This document shows, in pieces, positions 49,348 through 61,933 of a stretch of 64,000 bases of DNA. The notes beneath the pieces were generated by a model. That model ran no database searches and had not been told where the DNA came from. It was given only the letters and a program-made list of their open reading frames with translations. Within the stretch, counting starts at the first letter, position 1; each line of letters starts with the position of its first letter. Origin of the DNA: Liquidambar formosana. Lineage: Eukaryota > Streptophyta > Magnoliopsida > Saxifragales > Altingiaceae. Location: contig CM077831.1 of assembly GCA_039720395.1 (NCBI GenBank), forward strand, positions 12,243,803 through 12,307,802, written 5' to 3'. The translations under genes were made by a program, and so were the position numbers.

Positions 49348-50817
49348 TTATACATAATACTTCTTTAATTGATCCAAATTGGTAGGACAAGTGAACTCAA
49401 TCCCATCCAAATCCATAAGTCGAATAGCCCCTGCTGGCAATATTTCCTTGATGACGTATGGGCCACCCCAACTTGGTTTGAACTTTCCTCGTGGATCGAA
49501 AATTGGAGCTTGAATATCTTTCAATACCAAATCCCCTTTCTTTAAGCCCCTGTCCTTGACATGTTTGTTGAACGCCCTTGCAACTCTTCTCTGGTACCCT
49601 TACACATCGTACAGGGCCCTTAATCGCCTTTTATCTAACAATGCCAACTCATCATAACGGCTTTTGATCCAGTCCACCTCTACCAGCTGACTTTCCATAG
49701 CAACTCTTAGCGAAGGAATTTCCAATTCCACTGTTAGAACAGCCTCCATCCCATACACTAAAGCATACGGTGTAGCCCCTGTTAATGATCTAACTGATGT
49801 TCTATACCCCCATAATGCCAATGGTAGTTTCTCATGCCAATCGGTGTACGTGTCAACTATTTTCTATAGTATCTTCTTAATGTTTTTGTTGGCGGCTTCT
49901 ATTGCACTGTTAGTCTGTGGGCAATACGGAGATGACAAGTAATGAACAATCTTATATCTCTGCAAGAGTTCTTTAGTTTCCTTCTGAAAATGCTAACCGT
50001 TATCTGAAATAACCTCATATGGTACCCCATATCTGTAGATGATGTTGAGCTGTATGAACTACGCCACCTTTTTGGAATTTAAAATCTTAAAAGAAGTTGC
50101 TTCCACCCATTTGGTGAAATAATTGATGGCTACCAAGATATATTGGCGACTATTGGATGCCTTCAGCTTAATCTGCCCGATGATATCTATTCCCCATACT
50201 ACAAACAGCCATGGAGTTGGCATACTTGTTAAGGGCATGGATGGCAAGTGTTGTCCATTGGCAAAGAGTTGACACTTATGACACTTCTTGACATGGGTAT
50301 AGCAATCCCTTTCCATTGTAGACCAGTAGTACCCTAGCCTCATGATCTTCTTAGCCAGAATGTATCTATTCATATGCGGAGCCCCTACTCCTTCATGAAT
50401 TTCTTCGATAAGTCTTTTAGCTTCTTCCTCCGTGACACACAACAAGTGGATCCCATTGTAAGACCTCCGATATAGTTTCCCTCCGCATACCACATAATGG
50501 CTTGCCAATCTTCTCAATGTCTGTCTGTTCATACGAGATGCTTCTTCTGGATACTGCTTTTCTTCGATGAGCCTCCTTATATCGTAAAACCAGGGGTGAT
50601 TATCTATTATCTCCCCTTCTCGAATGGAACAACAATAAACTGGTTTCTCTCTGCATTCAATCACAAGCAGCTTCACATTTCCTCCCTCTGGTATCTCCAC
50701 TATTGAAGCTAGAGTTGCTAGAGTGTCAGCAAATTGATTCTTGTTTCTCGACAAGTAGTTGAACTCGATCTCTGCAAACTCTTTGGTCAATGCTTCCACA
50801 TAGGCGTGATAGGGCAA
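49348..50817 (-). pseudogene. pol: gypsy-2 integrase
   Basis: Zinc-binding region (HEGVGAPHMN, KCHKCQ), catalytic core (WGIDIIGQI, ISDNG, AIEAANKN) and a C-terminal region ending KKYYV. All remain in one frame but are cut by several in-frame stops, including one right after ISDNG and one near 49600. The usual AIDYFTKW is AINYFTKW. It aligns end to end with gypsy-1 integrase. Confidence 0.88.
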
Positions 50818-50838
50818 TAGCTTCTCGTCACGAGTTTT

Positions 50839-51162
50839 CTATTCCCGTTTTATCTGATCGATGATCAATGCTGAATCCCCGAACACTTCTAGTTCTTTTA
50901 TTCCCGACTCTAACGTGGCTTCCAATGTTAGGATGCAGGCCTCGTATTCTGCAATATTGTTGGTAGCTTCAAACCCCAATTTGATTGCTAAGGGCGTGAA
51001 AGCTTCTTCGAGCGAAACTAGTAACAGTCCTATTCCATAACCTCTTCTATTTGCAGTTCTGTCAAAGTAGACTCTCCAAGTCTTCTTCCTGATTTCTAGG
51101 ATGTCTTCATTGGGGAATTCATCATTGAATTGGGTTGATGATGACACAGGGCAACTTGCCAA
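50839..51162 (-). pseudogene. pol: gypsy-2 second (archaeal-type) RNase H
   Basis: YFDRTAN, IAEYEACILTLEATL and FGDSALII keep the catalytic Asp, Glu and Asp. A stop follows KRE at 50839, after which the frame runs on into the integrase zone. Confidence 0.82.
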
Positions 51163-51169
51163 GTGGTCT

Positions 51170-51500
51170 GCAACAACGCTTCCCTTGATAGACTTCTATG
51201 CCAAGTACTTTATGTCGAACTCATTGAGGAGAAGTTACCAATGAGCCGTCCTATACGATAGGACTGGTTTTTCTAGCAAATATTTCAAGGGATCCAAGCG
51301 ACTTATCAGCAAGACTTTGAAAGACATCATGTAATGGTGGAGTTTCTAAGTGGCCCACACCAATGCTACGTAAGCTTGTTCTAGTACATTATCATTTACT
51401 TCATAATCCGTCATTTTCTTGCTCAAGTAGTAGATGGAATTTTCCTTTTTCGACCCTTTAAGGTATTAAACTAACATAGCTCACGTCACAGTTTCAGTAA
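51170..51500 (-). pseudogene. pol: gypsy-2 Ty3/gypsy RNase H, decayed
   Basis: It lies between RT and the second RNase H and corresponds to 21935-22160 of gypsy-1. No open stretch of useful length remains; stops and shifts are dense, beginning at a frameshift near 51504. Confidence 0.6.
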
Positions 51501-51503
51501 CCG

Positions 51504-52706
51504 TTAAGTATAATAATAATGGTTTACCTTGCCGCGGGGAACCAAGATTGGTGGATTCCTCAGATATCTTTTAATAGTCTCGAAGGCTTCTTGATAGTCC
51601 TCATTCCATTCCTTAGGTACACCCTTCTTGAGTAACTTAAAGATCGGCTCACAAACTATAGTTAGATTGGCGATAAATCGGCTTATGTACTGAACTCTCC
51701 CCAGAAAACCCCGGATCTGTTTTTCAGTTCTTGGTGGCTCCATCTCTGTGATAGCTTTTATCTTCCCTAGATCAACTTCAATTCCCCTCTGTGTGATCAT
51801 GAAACCCAGCAACTTTCCTACAGTGACTCCAAAGGCACATTTCTGAGGATTTAACCGGAGGTTGTACTTCTTTGCTCGTTCTAGGAACTTCTCCAATGCA
51901 GCGAAATGTCCTTCTCGGTCTATAGATTTGACTATCATGTCGTCCACGTACACCTCTACTTCTTTATGAATCATATCATGCAATAGGGTCGTAGCAGCTC
52001 TTTGGTAAGTAGCCCCGGCGTTTCTCAAGCCAAAAGGCATTACTTTGTAGCAATATGTCCCCCATTGCGTGATAAAAGCCGTCTTTTCCATGTCTTGAGG
52101 CGCCATCTTTATTTGGTTGTAACCGAAAAACCCATCCATGAAGGAGAGAAGAGCATGGCCTACTATACTGTCCACCAACACATCAATATGCGGTAAAAGG
52201 AAATCGTCTTTAGGGCTCGCAGCATTAAGGTCGCGAAAATCCATGCACATTCACACTTTCCCATCTTTTTTAGGCACAGGCACTATGTTAGACAACCATT
52301 CAGGGTATTCCACAACTTGGAGAAACCTTACATCTAATTGTTTAGTTACCTCTTCTTTTACTTTCAGAGCCCATTCCGGTTTTAATCTTCTTAATTTCTA
52401 CTTTATAGGCTTTTTAGTGGGATTAGTGGGGATGTAATGTTGCACAATATCTGGATCAATGCCAGGCATATCTTCATAAGACCATGCGAAGGCCTCAATG
52501 TTGGCTTTTAGAAGTATTATCAATTTTTCTTTTTCAACAGGCGAGAGAGTTATCCCAATTTTAATTATCATTGGCAATTCATCTGTCCCTAGATTGATTG
52601 ATTCCAATTTATCCATGTTAGGTTCGGTAACACCTCTTTTCTTTTGCTCAATGAGTTTCGGAGGGACGTCATTCCTAGGATCTATATCCATGCCATAGAT
52701 ATCCAT
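51504..52706 (-). pseudogene. pol: gypsy-2 reverse transcriptase
   Basis: The RT palm has MCMDFRDLNAASPKDDF, GYNQIKMA, MPFGLRNAGATYQR and YVDD, then the connection GFLGRVQYISRF. In-frame stops fall near 52397 and just before MCMDF (about 52251). The rest is in one frame. It shares most residues with gypsy-1 RT. Confidence 0.9.
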
Positions 52707-52889
52707 AGAAGAGAGAAAGGAAACACTGCAAATAATAAAAAGAGATATACTTTATTAATTGAACTAATAAAGACAAAGAAAAGAAAACAGATGTGCCATA
52801 ACTAGGAAACGACTCCTAACTCCATAAGGTGGGCTAGGTAAACACACTTTTATTTGGAAAGAAAGACTAGATAATACTACTAAAGGAAC

Positions 52890-53546
52890 CTACGAGCTAC
52901 TATCAGATAGGTCGAGATCGTCGCCCTCAAGAATTTCTGTAATGGCACCCTCTTCAAGATACCAATTAAGGAGCGGCATGGTTGCATAGTGGATTGAAGA
53001 ACACTCAAAATCCGATTCCTCCAAAGCAAGAACCATATCTTGAAACATTGTAACCATGGCTTCCGAATCCATCTGTTCTGCCCAGTCCTCGCTCTTCTCT
53101 TCCCAATAGTCATCATTGATTGCTTCATCATCAACCATTGTAGCAGTAATTGGGTACCACTCGGTGAAGAATATCTCGAATCCTGGAATTCTAATCTTGG
53201 TTGCTTTGTCAATGGATGATTTGGGGAACCCATAAAATAGAAAATTCTCCACTTTTTTGACAAAGTAGCCATTCAAGGTAGGTCTGTATAGCGAGATTCT
53301 AATATCTGGCACCCTCCCTTCTGCTTTTGCTTTGATCTTCTCTCTGTTTCTCTGCAACATCTCCACACGGTCCTTCTTAGAAGGCTCATACCCCAAATCA
53401 AAGGTATAAGTGACAACGCGACTCTGAATGGATTGCGGTATGCCTTGTTGACGACGTCCTAGTCCCATGCCTGGAAAAAAACTCATCTTCTTCATTATGT
53501 TCCCAACATGTAAATTGCCATAAAGGCAAAAGTCGAGAAGTATCAA
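52890..53546 (-). pseudogene. gypsy-2 protease-RT spacer
   Basis: A 218-codon open stretch without known motifs. It corresponds to the gypsy-1 linker and ends in an acidic run (EGDDLDLSDSSS). Confidence 0.6.
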
Positions 53547-53592
53547 CTCCCTCTGTTTCGGCTCTTTCTCTATGTACTAAACATATTCAAAC

Positions 53593-54123
53593 CTAGACAA
53601 TAGTACTGCAACAGGTTCGAGCGATCTCATAAATGGGCACCCCTGACAACTTCAAGTCATAATCACCTTGGAGTGTGACAATGGCCCCTTCATAAGGGAA
53701 CTTGACTTTTTGGTGTAGTGAAGAAGGGACAACTCCAACGGGATGGATCCAAGGTCGGCCCAACAACAGATTAAAGCATGACGGCACATCTAATACTTGG
53801 AATTCCATTATAAATTCAGTGGGTCCCATAATTAGAGGCAAAGTAACCACCCCTATCACTTCTCGCCGAGTGCTGTCATAAGTTCTTGTGGTCTGCCCAG
53901 ATGGCGTGAAATCGGTAGGTCCTAAACCCAAGACAGTGGCAGTTCTGAAAGGACATACATTCAATGCAGACCCATTATCAATAAGGACGATAGAAACCCT
54001 CTTTCCCATGGTGTCAACAGTGATGTACATGGCTTGTGAATAGCTAGGTCCACTTTTAAGTAGGTCCACTTCTGAGAACACAATGGTTGAGTTCTTTGAG
54101 GTTGGGTTCACCAAGTTCATCAA
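53593..54123 (-). pseudogene. pol: gypsy-2 aspartic protease
   Basis: Active-site variant VLIDNGSALNVCP followed by NLLLGRPWIHP. The protease core of this 176-codon stretch is intact in itself, but its fusion to Gag upstream is broken. Confidence 0.85.
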
Positions 54124-54149
54124 ATTCTCTAAAGATGTGTCAACAAAAC

Positions 54150-56194
54150 CTATATCTCATTAAACAACTTCAAGACTGTCTGCCTGTGCTTGTAAGAGGC
54201 CATAAGCAAACCCCATATATTGATGTTCACATTAGTCTTTTTCAATTGCCCAAGCACTTCATCCTCCTCTTCTTGTAGGTCGATGTGGCGATTACCTTCC
54301 AATTCTCCCAATGGATTGTCAGAATCTAGGTGTGGAGGCTTGAAATGGCGACCTCCTCTAGTTATGTGCTCCACCTCATCATCACTTATCCACATATCAT
54401 CAATCTCACCCATGTCACCCATGAGATCATCCCATGTGATCATGTCAATTTCTTCCATTTGAACTTTGTTTGGTAACTCATACCAACCTGTGGGAACTAT
54501 AGGCTCATTGGGGGTGGGGTCAGGGTAGAGTACATAGTAATTGAACTTTCCGGACGGCTTTCCCAACAAACCCACTTTAGGATCTCCTACCTCAAACCTT
54601 TTTTTCAATTGTTATTGAATGGACTTCTTTGGCAATACCAAAACCTTTTGGTTGATAAGGTCTTGAACTACCTTTTTCAGTATGACACAATTCTCCGTAT
54701 CATACTCGGGCGCCTGATGGTACAAGCAGAATTGGTGCGGAGTCGAAGGTCTTGGCTTTGGATGGCGTGGCAATATGAACCCTTTATCGCAACATTGGTG
54801 GAAAACTTGAGTTAAGGTCATGGGAAGTGGCGTGTATTGCCTTATGGGTTGACGGGATTGGGACGAGCCAAGCTCAATGGCATTTATGTTGTTGAGAAGA
54901 GGCACATTGTGAGTGGGGAGGGGATTTCAAGTGACACTTGGGCGATTTGGTGTAGTGGGTGGTGAAATGATCTGCTTGTCAAGCAAATCTTGAATCTCAT
55001 GGCCGAGGCGATAGCAATGGTTGGTTTGGTGGCCTTTGGTTTGGTGGAACTTGCAATACTCATTTTCATTATAGTTCTTGGGTAATGGGTTTGGTGGAGG
55101 CCTTGGGTCAAGAGGTTTTAAAAGGTCACGGCTTCTCAGCTTTTCAAAGACTCTTTCAAGTGGCATGTATAGTTTGATGAATTGGCGAGGTGAAGTGGAA
55201 TCATTTAGGGAGAAAGGGTGAGCGGGTTGGGTTATGGTATTGACCTCAGCATTGGGTTTTCCTCTGAAATTTGTCCTTTGACTCCTTTGGACCTCCTCCG
55301 TTTTGATTGTTCCATCAGCAATTGCATCTTTAACCTGTGTGCCGGCCCTAACAAGAGCGTTGAAGTTCAGAAAGTAGTGAGCAAAGAGGTGCTTGTGATA
55401 TACGGGCAACAAATTCTTCACCACCAACTGAATCTGATCTTCCTCATTAGGTCTATCTGTCATTTTAGAAGCTTTTTGTCTCCACCTAGTGATGAAGGAG
55501 GAGAAAGTCTCATTAACCCCTTGCTTAGTAGTTTCCAAGTCCCTTCTTATGACGTCCACTTTGGTGTTATACTTGTAGTGGTCCGTGAACACATTGCATA
55601 TATCCTCCCAAGTCTTAGTTCTATTCTCCTCCAATGACAAAAACCATTTCAAAGCGGAACTCGCTAATGACTCGTGAAACATTTGAGCCAATAACTCATC
55701 GTTCGCTCCTCGTGGGTGCATAGCTCACACATACATCTTGAGGTGGGTCTTAGGACAGCCTATACCATCGAATTTTTCCAATTCCGACATCTTGAACTAT
55801 AGCGGAATGCGAGCTTTTGGGAACAAGGACAAAGTACGGATGTCCACCATATCATCAGATCTGCGGATTCCCTTCAAAGTTCGCTCTAAAGCCTTAACTT
55901 TGTTTGCCAATACAATTGAGTTCTCTCTTGATGTGGCCTTGGTTTCCTCTTTCTTGGTCTTGGGTGATTCTTCCCCCTCTCCTAACGGTTCCTCAGCAGA
56001 TTCAGAATCTTGGATCCTTGATTATTGTCAGTGGCATGAGCCCTAGATTTAGGTTCGGAGATATTCTGTTGAATGTCTTGAGCCATCTTGAGTGCGATCT
56101 TGGATACCTGGGCGATGTGGTCAAGCTTTTCCATCATAGCTTTCAAAGTTGCTTCAAGGTTGAAACCCCGGTTGCTAGCTCTTTCCTCGGTCAT
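54150..56194 (-). pseudogene. gag: gypsy-2 Gag
   Basis: Likely ATG at 56192-56194 (MTEERASNRGFN). Capsid-like region (WFLSLEENRTKTWEDI, NETFSSFITRWRQKA), a knuckle CKFHQTKGHQTNHC, and a second decayed knuckle-like CLYHQAPEYDTENC that gypsy-1 lacks. An acidic C-terminus ends LKKTNVNINIWGLLMAS. It is broken by a frame change near 55980-55725 and stops near 54927 and 54612. Confidence 0.82.
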
Positions 56195-56931
56195 GTTCGA
56201 CTCGGTGATGGAATCAATACTGACTAGGCACTCTTGTTGATGACAGATCCAAGCCAGTTTGTCTCTCCCTCTAGAATAAGGGAAACACTTAGTTTTTCAG
56301 CCTAAGGGTCCATCCTAAGCTTCTATAATTATTTCAAAACTTTTACAACGTACATGCTTAATTAGTCTCCTTAACCAATTACCCCTGCAGGGATTATGGG
56401 GAAGGGTACGTATTAAGGGTATAAGATGCAAAATTTCCTTTAATTACCCACTTAATCAACAAAGCATGGCAACACATCACAAACACGATAGCATATCATC
56501 ACAACAATGTGTGTGTGCATATAGGTGATTCAATGATGTCCTAGAAAGCCCATTACATACCTTTTCTTCTTTTAAAAGGGTAGGCTGGGGTCCTCAACTT
56601 TGCTTGTATCAATCTTTATACCTAACCACATGTGATATTAGGAATGTCACGTGGATCCAGTAGTATGTGATTGATCCATTTGATATAACCAAGGGTACTT
56701 GGCAAGAGAGGTTTGATGGCTTCGCCCAATACATGGAATCATGAAAACCAAGGTTGAACTAGGCTATCAGTTGGAAAGGATATATTGAGGGACAATCGAG
56801 TCATCGTGAAACAATTGCGCATACAATGCAATAAATGAAAGCACACAATCAAGTGTATGGAAATGATTGATTTTATTAAACAATAAGAAATTAATTTAGC
56901 CCAATCAAATTAAATGAGTCTAGCCTTCGAT
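56195..56931 (-). other. gypsy-2 leader between PBS and gag
   Basis: Untranslated leader. No convincing ORF. Confidence 0.65.
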
Positions 56932-56950
56932 ATCCCCAGTGGAGTTGCCA
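56932..56950 (-). promoter_or_regulatory. primer binding site of gypsy-2
   Basis: The minus strand reads TGGCAACTCCACTGGGGAT, three bases from the LTR. It differs from the gypsy-1 site by two G-to-A changes. Confidence 0.82.
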
Positions 56951-56953
56951 AAT

Positions 56954-59843
56954 TGTGAACCCACGAAAATGCGCGGCCCATAAGGGTTTGGCAAAAATAT
57001 AGACGAGTGTAAAAGACAACAAATGAAAAGAGTCGCCACCTTATTTTTTAAGGAAAAGAGGAAAACCATAAAAAATGTTTTATTTTTAAAACCACATGAC
57101 TCCATTTTAAAAGAACACAGCATGCATATCAATCACAAATCCATCCTACTCATCTAGTAATCATATGTGATGGACAAATTCATCTTAATCCACTAGCAAT
57201 CACAAGCATGAATCCATCCTACTCCACTAGCAATCATATGTGATGGATAAAAGGACAAAAGAAAAAGAAAAAGAAAACCTAGGATACTTAGTATCCTAGG
57301 GCGGACTTGAACACCAATTGAGCGCCTATATACCATGAATGGAAATACACGGATCAAATTCCACGTAGTTCGAATAGAATAGGATTAAATCCTAATAGAA
57401 AGTCATAGTAAACCTTAGGTTTCCTTCCATAGTGGTTTTTAAAGACAAATGATTCTCAATCAAAATTTTAATGAAAGATATAAACTTTTGAAAAGAAGGG
57501 CAGAAAGAAACCCTAGAATTCACCATATCCCTCTATTAAAAAATAACCTTAGGAGGGAGAAGAGAAAAGAAGAAAAGTTAAGAAAAGTGAATTAGGGCAC
57601 TTCATACCCTACTTACCTTGTACAATTTTCTCCAAGCGATAGCAAGCTTAAGCAATAACAACCTTATTTGCAATAAGGCAATTATTACACCTATTTGCAC
57701 CCTTACAAGTGCACAAAATCATGCAGAAAACACAAAACACTAATCTGGACAGAATCATGTTAAGGCCTAAAATCATCCATTTATCATTCAAACAATAAGA
57801 ATAATGAATAACCACAGACCTCAACTCAATCCTACATGCAATAACCTATCCTATATGCATAAAAACCTATGAAAAACATGCTAACAATCATGAAAGACCC
57901 CAATAATATCAATAAACATGATAGCGAAATCTATTCTAACCAAAAAGACGATATTTTATGTAAAATATGAAAACAGGCCTTCCTACGGCGAGCTTTCTTA
58001 AGCAAAACTATCCTAAGATAATTTCACGTAAGAAAGTCATTATGGGGAGGTGCAATCATCATATCCTACGTAAAATATATGTCCTAGAACATGATAGAAG
58101 TGATTTCATGCTTAAACACATCACAGAAAGCTCTCATACACAACCTTACTTAACAAAAAGGATAATTATCCTTAGAAAAGGATAATCTCTCCAAAAACCC
58201 TATAAAATCCACTATATGAGTGAAAACCTAGCATGATTCAACTATATGTAGCATATATAAAACAATCATGATGAGCAACAACTCACAGAATTATCCTAAA
58301 CATGTTGTATGAAACTTGCATGAATTTAGGGTTACCAAAACCCTAATTTCACAACTATGCATTAAAACGTATGAAACGACTCTAACACATGCTCAAATCA
58401 TCATGAATATCATTCATATTATGTATGTTAACTAACAGGAGCATCAACTCATGATAATTATCACAGCAAGTAAGATATATGAACTATGCATGATTTAAGA
58501 AGACAAAAAATATAAAGCCTTCAAAACCTTAGTAAACTAAGGATTATCAAGCATATAAAACCACAAATCATCTTAAAATCATTCATATCACGTCATAGAA
58601 ACATTGAATTATCCTAACATGTGGAGCTACAACATGCAATAGAGCTATCATAGAAGGAGAAGGAGAAGAACTATATCCAGCAATGGAAAGGGGTATTTAC
58701 CTCTTGTAGAACCTCCTTTGCTCTCAAAATCCTTGTTCTCTTGCTTGCCTAGGGTTGAAGAGCCTTCTCTTGATGTCCTTTTAGCTCTCTAAACTCATAG
58801 CTCCCTCTCTCTCTAAGTATAAAGTGCAATTATCCTCCCTATGTGCTGAATATCATGTCCTTTATATAGAGAACTGACCTCCTAAACCAATGGCTAAGAT
58901 TAATTCATTAAATAATGATCCTAGGGCTATTAGAGACTCCCTTGGTGCTCAAACAACTCAAATTTACACAATCCTAGGAGGAAACAACTTGCAATGGCGG
59001 AGGAATCCGTCACAAGAGGGCAAAAGGAGTCAGATTCCTAAACGAAGACGGACTCCTCAGGTGACCATCTAGGCCTGGATGGTTAGCCATCTGGGCCTAG
59101 ACGACTGACCGTCCAGGCCCGGACAGTTACCCAAGGGCCCTCTTTTTCTCACTCCGATTTTGACTTTTAATCCTGTTTGGAGTCCTACAAGGGTCAAATT
59201 AAGTCCGATTTTGATGAAATAAAAGCCAAAACGACCGTGGTTTGAAGGGGAACACATTTTTAGACATTTTAGGACAAAAATCCTTAACCATGGGTGCATG
59301 GTTAGGTTTTACAAAGATGGCTAACCATGGTGCACCACCGTCGCTAAGCTTGGGTTTGCACATAAGGTTAAGCTAAATGCTTTCCAAATCAAAATTCAAC
59401 CTTTTTAAGCATGCCTAGGATGTAAATAAAGCCCAATTGAAGTAAAATGAGAGAAAATTGAGTGGGTTTTGTGAGTCAATTTGAGCAAACCAAGAAAGGG
59501 TCTTTTAACCAACCCGAACTGTTATAAGCCGAATTGATCTTAAATCATTAATTCATGAAATTGGACCTATATATAGACTCTATATACTCATATGAACTCG
59601 AGGGAATGACTCAGGACTCATTCCAAATTCAAATGAAAAATATACAACTTAAAAGACGATTATGCCCTTAAAGTCGCAAAAGTTCTTACTGACTATTGAA
59701 ATGAACTACAAATCACTTCAAAATTCATACACATGATATTCAATGCCATAGAAACTCAATGCAAAAGACTAGACTCAAAAAGAACACAAAATCCTACATG
59801 AAATGATATACCCTAGTCAAGGTGACAAAAATGGGGTGTGACA
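56954..59843 (-). repeat. gypsy-2 5' LTR
   Basis: 2890 bp, TGTGAAC...TGTGACA. A TATATAAA box lies at 58861-58868 with the three-unit dyad module about 195 bp upstream. It has lost about 170 bp near 57113 relative to the 3' LTR. It is the uninterrupted reference that reveals the empty sites of the inserts in the 3' LTR. Confidence 0.93.
59063..59127. promoter_or_regulatory. 22-bp dyad module of the gypsy-2 LTR
   Basis: GGCC-centred inverted repeats have centres at 59073/59074, 59095/59096 and 59117/59118, exactly 22 bp apart, with arms ACCATC..GATGGT and ACCGTC..GACAGT. The 3' LTR (about 12173-12195) keeps one hybrid unit, a 44-bp loss. Confidence 0.85.
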
Positions 59844-60320
59844 CTACTACTCAAGATGGAGACATCTAGATCCAAAGTCATCACTCAAATTTATTTATTT
59901 ATTTATTTTTTCCGACAAAGCAAGAGGTGTGCAAAGAAGAAACCTCAATTTTTCTTGACAAAGGAGGTACTCAATCATCAGGTTTGATAGCGTGGTGGCT
60001 CATCGTCATTATTAAGCACTCCAAATCTGAACTAGATTTTTGAACACCTGAATCTTGAGGAATATGATTTGAGTACGTAATAACAATTTTGGAAAACATT
60101 GATGGCAGTTGAGGGTTAAAATAAGATAGAGAACCATTGATCTTTCTACTCTAGAGGTGTTTGCTAACCAAGACCCTGAAGCTTATACAACCAATATGCT
60201 ATAAGCTACCCATCCCGTTGGCAACTTGAGAGGATGGTGATCTCTTTACTATGAAGCTAAAAGATGTAGAAACTGATTATGGTAGATTCTTAAGTGTCCA
60301 AAAATTACACTACTTCTATA
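59844..60320. other. flanking DNA, right of gypsy-2
   Basis: It starts with CTACT, the right duplication of gypsy-2, and continues the sequence left at 8218. It holds a short TTTA microsatellite (59886-59908). No gene recognised. It ends in CTATA, the expected left duplication of the SIRE-like element. Confidence 0.6.
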
Positions 60321-61600
60321 TGTTGTCCCAAATAAACAACCCTAGAGGGGGGTGAATAGGGTTATTGGCCAATTAAAAAAAAATATAATAGCAAACTAAA
60401 ATCAGATTATAGCAAATAGAGATATCTCAACAATAAATAGTAGAGAGAATGAGAGAAAGAGAATGAAAACACAAGATTTAACGAGGTTCAGCCTTCCCGC
60501 CTACGTCCTCGCCTTAAGAGCTCGCTTGAGGATTCACCAATCCACTATCACTCTCCTTCAAGCTGGAGCAGCAAACCTTTACAAATCAAGTGCTTTCAAC
60601 TAACACTTGTTCAGCCACACTTTCTCAAGTGCAAAGAATGGGGTTATCACCAACCCTTGATTATAAGTTTGTAGAGATGAGATTTGTGTACAAAGAAACG
60701 CTCTTTAAGAGTGAATAACACAGAGGTTAAAGCTCAGTTCTCTTCTAATTGATTGCTCAATGAATGCTCTTAATGAATTTAGGGCTTGAAGAATGAAAAC
60801 AATGAATTCTCTTGTATTGGTTATCATAAATGCATTTAAATCATTGTTTATATAGGCAATAGGCATAATATGACCGTTTGGTACAATAAATGCCGGGAAA
60901 GAGCCGTTTGGTGGCATTTAATGCCCCAACAACCTTTTAAAAACTAGCTGTTGGAGTTCTGAGATCGCACAATCAGTCGACTGAATACTCAATTCAGTCC
61001 ATTGATTTGCTAAATCAGTCGACTGAATTGGGAATTCAGTGGACTGATTTAAACAGGATCACAAGGCAAGAGCAGGGGACCTCTTCTGCTCAAATGAGTC
61101 GACTGACTCAAGAATGAGTCGACTGATTTGGGCAGAAATGAACTTATAAGGATTATATCACAAGTTTAAACCAATCAAGTTCATTTTCATCAACTTAGGC
61201 CTTGTTCAAGAGATGAATTAAGTTTACCCAAGGATCCTAAGGTCCATCTAGGTCAATGAAGCGATCATTTGAGCAATCAAGTACACGAAGAACCTAAAAC
61301 CTCACTCATAGCTATTTAAGTATCTTCATTGACGATGCTAGCTTGGTCTTGAGTGTTTGTAGGTCTTTTGCATGCTTTCTATGCTCGTATGCTTTTACGT
61401 TTGATTATCCTTGATATCATAAGCATGTGTGCTTTGAGTTCCATGATATGGATATGCCTTTGTGCTTCATTTGGATCCATATGCTCGAGTACCTAGCTTT
61501 GATTATAATTTTGACAAATAAACCATTAGTACTAACATTGATCCTTTGTTATCATCAAAATCTCGGATATGCCCTTGGTTATATAACCTTGGGGCCAACA
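60321..61600 (-). repeat. 3' LTR of the SIRE-like element
   Basis: 1280 bp, TGTTGTCCCA to GGGGCCAACA. It is homologous to the solo LTR at 39666-40958. A minus-strand TATATAAA lies at 60847-60854 with the dyad array starting about 119 bp upstream. Confidence 0.9.
60973..61126. promoter_or_regulatory. dyad array of the SIRE-like LTR (TCAGTCGACTGA)
   Basis: Units start at 60973, 60994, 61015 and 61036 (exactly 21 bp apart) and at 61095 and 61115 (20 bp apart). 60973 and 61015 are perfect 12-bp palindromes. Confidence 0.88.
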
Positions 61601-61620
61601 ATCTCCCCCTTTTTGATGAT
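61601..61620 (-). promoter_or_regulatory. polypurine tract of the SIRE-like element
   Basis: The minus strand reads ATCATCAAAAAGGGGGAGAT directly against the LTR, a typical SIRE-type PPT. Confidence 0.85.
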
Positions 61621-61933
61621 GACAAACTATTGATGTATAAGGCAAGTAGGGAAATAAAGCACATGATATATATGGAGCAAGCTCCCCCTTACATTATGCA
61701 TAGATGAAATACAAGTAATAAGCAATGAGCACAAAGCATTGTAAAGCAAATAAATTGAATATAATCAACTGTGGAAGTAGTTCAAATACATATCCAAAAA
61801 GTTATAAGTTAACAGTTATAGATAAACTATGGTAAACTAAAAATGTGTCAAGTCACTGTGTGTCCAAAATAAGTTAGATGTTCAAGATACATCAATCAAA
61901 GTATATCTCCCCCTTTTGTCATCAGACAAAAAG

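Larger units (their letters stand above)
8219..59843 (-). mobile_element. gypsy-2: Tat-lineage Ty3/gypsy element, split by nested insertions
   Basis: Minus-strand element about 20 kb long once the inserts are removed. The 5' LTR is 56954-59843, then PBS (56932-56950), gag (54150-56194), protease, RT, two RNase H domains and integrase (to 49348). Antisense DUF7745-like and PMD genes follow, then a tandem repeat block, then the 3' LTR. The 3' LTR is in four pieces: 8219-9475, 11143-12379, 39333-39665 and 40964-41161. The perfect CTACT duplication joins the two ends. All coding parts carry stops or frameshifts. The Tat lineage is inferred from dual RNase H, the CX2HX4HX4C Gag knuckle, the PBS and the antisense genes. 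Confidence 0.9.
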
